52,491 nucleotides of DNA. Origin: an uncultured Candidatus Melainabacteria bacterium (GTDB lineage Bacteria; Cyanobacteriota; Vampirovibrionia; Gastranaerophilales; Gastranaerophilaceae). Shown here piece by piece: positions 50,834 through 52,491 of this stretch (the first letter of the stretch is position 1; each line of letters starts with the position of its first letter). The translations under genes and the position numbers were made by a program. Below the pieces are notes generated by a model, which worked only from the letters and a program-made list of their open reading frames with translations, did no database searches and was not told the DNA's origin. The stretch is taken from contig CALBKW010000070.1 of the NCBI GenBank assembly GCA_937895785.1, positions 1 through 52,491 on the forward strand, read 5' to 3'.

Positions 50834-51535
50834 ATGGAAATTTTAGCGATAATACCAGCTCGTGGCGGTTCAAAAGGTATTCCGAATAAGAATGTAAAAA
50901 TGTTAGCAGGTAAACCTTTAATTTATTATTCAATTGAAGCTGGGCAAAATTCTAAATATGTAACTCGTACTGTACTTTCAACAGAGGCTGAGAATGTTAA
51001 AAAAGTCGCACTTGAATATGGTTGCGAGGTTATTGATAGACCTATGGAATTGGCGCAAGATACAACAATGACAATTCCAGTCATGATTCACGTACTTGAT
51101 TATTTAAAGGAAAAAGAAGGTTATGAACCAGATGCGGTCGTGTTATTGCAACCAACTTGTCCTTTGAGAGATTCTAAACGCTTAGACAAAGTTATTGAAT
51201 GCTATTTTGAAAATTTGAAAAAAGGGCATGATTCGGTATTTGCTGTGCTAGATATCGGTATAACACACTCTTTATGGCGACAAATTCCAAATACAGAAAA
51301 AATTGAACCATTGTATGATTCACGTACAAGACCTCGCCGCCAAGATGAATACAGGCATTATCCAATGTATCGCGAAACAGGTTCTGCTTACATTTGTGAA
51401 ACGAAGGTTATGCGTGAAGTGAACGATTTTATTGGTAAAAATCCAATGGTATATGTTGTAAATCAATCAATTGATATTGATGAACCAACAGATTTTGATG
51501 AAATAGAAAAGATTTTAGAGGCTAGGAATAACTAA
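50834..51535 (+). CDS. CMP-sugar synthetase (acylneuraminate cytidylyltransferase family)
   Basis: 233 residues. IPARGGSKGIPNKNV is the CTP-binding signature; LLQPTCPLRDSKRLDKVIE, and HYPMYRETGSAYICE follow, and DIDEPTDFDEIEKIL ends it. Family members activate sialic, legionaminic or pseudaminic acid, or KDO-like sugars, for glycosylation of flagellin or capsule. The exact sugar cannot be told, and no sugar-synthesis genes of that type are adjacent. Overlaps the next gene by 1 nt and follows folP by 11 nt with AAGGAAATTAAG. Confidence 0.85.
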   Translation: MEILAIIPARGGSKGIPNKNVKMLAGKPLIYYSIEAGQNSKYVTRTVLSTEAENVKKVALEYGCEVIDRPMELAQDTTMTIPVMIHVLDYLKEKEGYEPDAVVLLQPTCPLRDSKRLDKVIECYFENLKKGHDSVFAVLDIGITHSLWRQIPNTEKIEPLYDSRTRPRRQDEYRHYPMYRETGSAYICETKVMREVNDFIGKNPMVYVVNQSIDIDEPTDFDEIEKILEARNN

Positions 51536-52209
51536 TGAATGAAGCATTATTTTTTATAACAATTATAGTTAACTTTGCAGGTGTAATTTTTGCATATAAA
51601 TTTTTTGGTAAAATGGGTGTATTTGCTTGGATTGCTCTAGCGACAATTGTTGCCAATGTTGAAGTTTTAAAATGTGTCGACATTTTTGGAATGGCACTAA
51701 CTTTAGGTAATGTGACGTATGGCTCAATCTTTTTAGCGACAGATATTTTGAACGAAAAATATGGTGTTGAAGAAGCACAAAAAAGTGTTTATTTGGGATT
51801 TTTTGCACTATTGATGTTTACAATAATTACACAAATTGATTTACACTACATTTCAAACGAAGCAGATTTTGCAGGAGAAGCAATGAAAACGCTGTTTACG
51901 ATTACTCCTAGAATTTGTTTTGCAAGTATGTCTGCTTATTTTGTTTCAAATATGATGGATGTTTATTTATATAAATTTATAAGAAACATTTTACCTTCAG
52001 ATAAATTTTTATGGGTAAGAAATAATGGCGCAACATGTTTAAGTCAATTATTTGATACTGCAATGTTTACATATATAGGTTTTGCTGGGGTTTTCTCAAA
52101 AGAAGTTGTATTCCAATTGTTTATAACAACATATCTAATTAAATTATTTATCGCAATTTTAGATACTCCATTTTTATATCTCGCAAAAAGAATTAAAAAT
52201 GATAATTAG
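51535..52209 (+). CDS. Queuosine precursor transporter (YhhQ/Vut_1 family)
   Basis: 224 residues with about six membrane spans. NVTYGSIFLATDILNEKYG is the family signature, and RNNGATCLSQLFDTAMFTYIGF matches the conserved later half. YhhQ imports preQ0/preQ1 for queuosine synthesis in E. coli, and homologs vary in substrate. It is the last gene of the folP unit (1-nt overlap with the CMP-sugar synthetase), which links tRNA modification and folate genes only by position. Confidence 0.88.
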   Translation: MNEALFFITIIVNFAGVIFAYKFFGKMGVFAWIALATIVANVEVLKCVDIFGMALTLGNVTYGSIFLATDILNEKYGVEEAQKSVYLGFFALLMFTIITQIDLHYISNEADFAGEAMKTLFTITPRICFASMSAYFVSNMMDVYLYKFIRNILPSDKFLWVRNNGATCLSQLFDTAMFTYIGFAGVFSKEVVFQLFITTYLIKLFIAILDTPFLYLAKRIKNDN

Positions 52210-52245
52210 TGACAAAATGTCACGATTAAATTTTGAATCGTGACA
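52209..52245. promoter_or_regulatory. Overlapping inverted repeats of TGTCACGATT
   Basis: TGTCACGATT (52218-52227) can pair with AATCGTGACA (52236-52245, 8-nt loop) or, by its first part, with GTGACA at 52209-52214. The two pairings exclude one another. No T-run, so not a plain terminator. It ends the transporter transcript or marks a protein site. Confidence 0.45.
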
Positions 52246-52282
52246 AAAATCACATTGTTACGCATTGTAAAATCGGTAAATT

Positions 52283-52320
52283 ATTAAGGGTTGACAAAAC
52301 ACTTAATCTTATTTTATACT
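52283..52320 (+). promoter_or_regulatory. Promoter with a dyad operator over the -35
   Basis: TTGACA (52291-52296), 18-nt spacer, TATACT (52315-52320). The -35 lies inside the dyad ATTAAGGGTT-gacaa-AACACTTAAT (52283-52307, one mismatch in 10), a strong candidate operator. Confidence 0.6.
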
Positions 52321-52366
52321 GTTGAATAAGGAAATCAATCACGATTGAAAAAAGGAGAAATAAAAA

Positions 52367-52491
52367 ATGCCAAAAACAACAACTAAGAAGGCTTCTACAA
52401 AAAAGACTTCTAACAAACAAAATGATGTTGAAAAATTAGAAAAAGCATACAATGCATCTAATTTAGTAGATAGTGTTGAATCATTTGAAGC
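52367..52491 (+). CDS. Lysine/threonine-rich protein, 5' part only
   Basis: 41 full codons are visible: MPKTTTKKASTKKTSNKQ followed by an acidic-helical start (DVEKLEKAYNASN). Strong AAAGGAG 8 nt before the ATG and a strong promoter about 47 nt upstream. The basic tail resembles those of DNA- or RNA-binding proteins, but the fold is outside the window. Confidence 0.55.
   Translation, partial: MPKTTTKKASTKKTSNKQNDVEKLEKAYNASNLVDSVESFE

Overview
The window looks like a low-GC, gut-associated bacterial chromosome. The best fit is a non-photosynthetic cyanobacterial relative (Melainabacteria/Vampirovibrionia, order Gastranaerophilales). This is inferred from a mix of traits: two cyanobacterial-style GH57 glucan enzymes, a DUF3536-type GH57 layout, group-2-like and FliA-like sigma factors, a type IV pilus/type II secretion-like ATPase set, split glycine dehydrogenase, TrmFO, FolE2, and small secreted proteins with no relatives I recognise. 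No 16S gene or other decisive marker is present, and no phage, IS element or CRISPR array was seen.

Layout. 1-0.7 kb: end of a DUF268 gene, tRNA-Gly and a duplicated structured leader. 0.7-6.7 kb: a polytopic membrane protein, an exported AMIN-like protein and two long coiled-coil proteins, each coiled-coil gene behind a FliA/sigma-28-like promoter. 6.7-15.2 kb: a pilin-like protein, a flavoprotein plus folK, a GH38 mannosidase, a GH57/DUF3536 glycosidase and a secreted protein. 15.5-22.2 kb: a pilus/secretion operon (PilP/GspC-like protein, secretin, PilB/GspE ATPase, PilC/GspF platform, small conserved protein) running into a short-chain dehydrogenase. 23-27 kb: a DegT-like protein, pgeF and trmFO, divergent from wecB. 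27-29.5 kb: a GH57 branching enzyme and rpsT. 29.6-34.5 kb: a tightly coupled operon of FliA-like sigma factor, gcvPB, DUF2229 protein, membrane protein and miaA. 34.5-39 kb: rpsP, then histidine kinase, response regulator and a degenerate PilB/GspE-like protein. 39-46.3 kb: group-2-like sigma factor, LCP and LemA proteins, folE2 with a repeat protein, aroQ, two paralogous secreted proteins, tRNA-Lys and an XRE regulator. 46.4-52.5 kb: pth, a TPR protein, two small proteins with an AF(K/R)GG motif, folP, a CMP-sugar synthetase, a queuosine-precursor transporter and the start of a lysine-rich protein.

Themes. Folate genes (folK, folE2, folP) are scattered, each in a different unit. tRNA and translation genes are frequent (trmFO, miaA, pth, rpsT, rpsP, the YhhQ-like transporter). 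Envelope and surface functions dominate the rest. The regulatory layer is unusually readable: many promoters have a TGATAnAAT extended -10, several place the -10 only 6-7 nt before the ATG (candidate leaderless mRNAs), and two divergent gene pairs use one small palindrome as both -35 boxes.

Most interesting candidates: (1) a FliA-like sigma factor together with two FliA-like promoters driving coiled-coil proteins that have no signal peptide and one hydrophobic segment; (2) a histidine kinase/response regulator operon ending in a PilB-like protein that has lost its catalytic boxes; (3) a tRNA-Gly precursor whose leader carries two tandem structured units that copy the tRNA 5' end.
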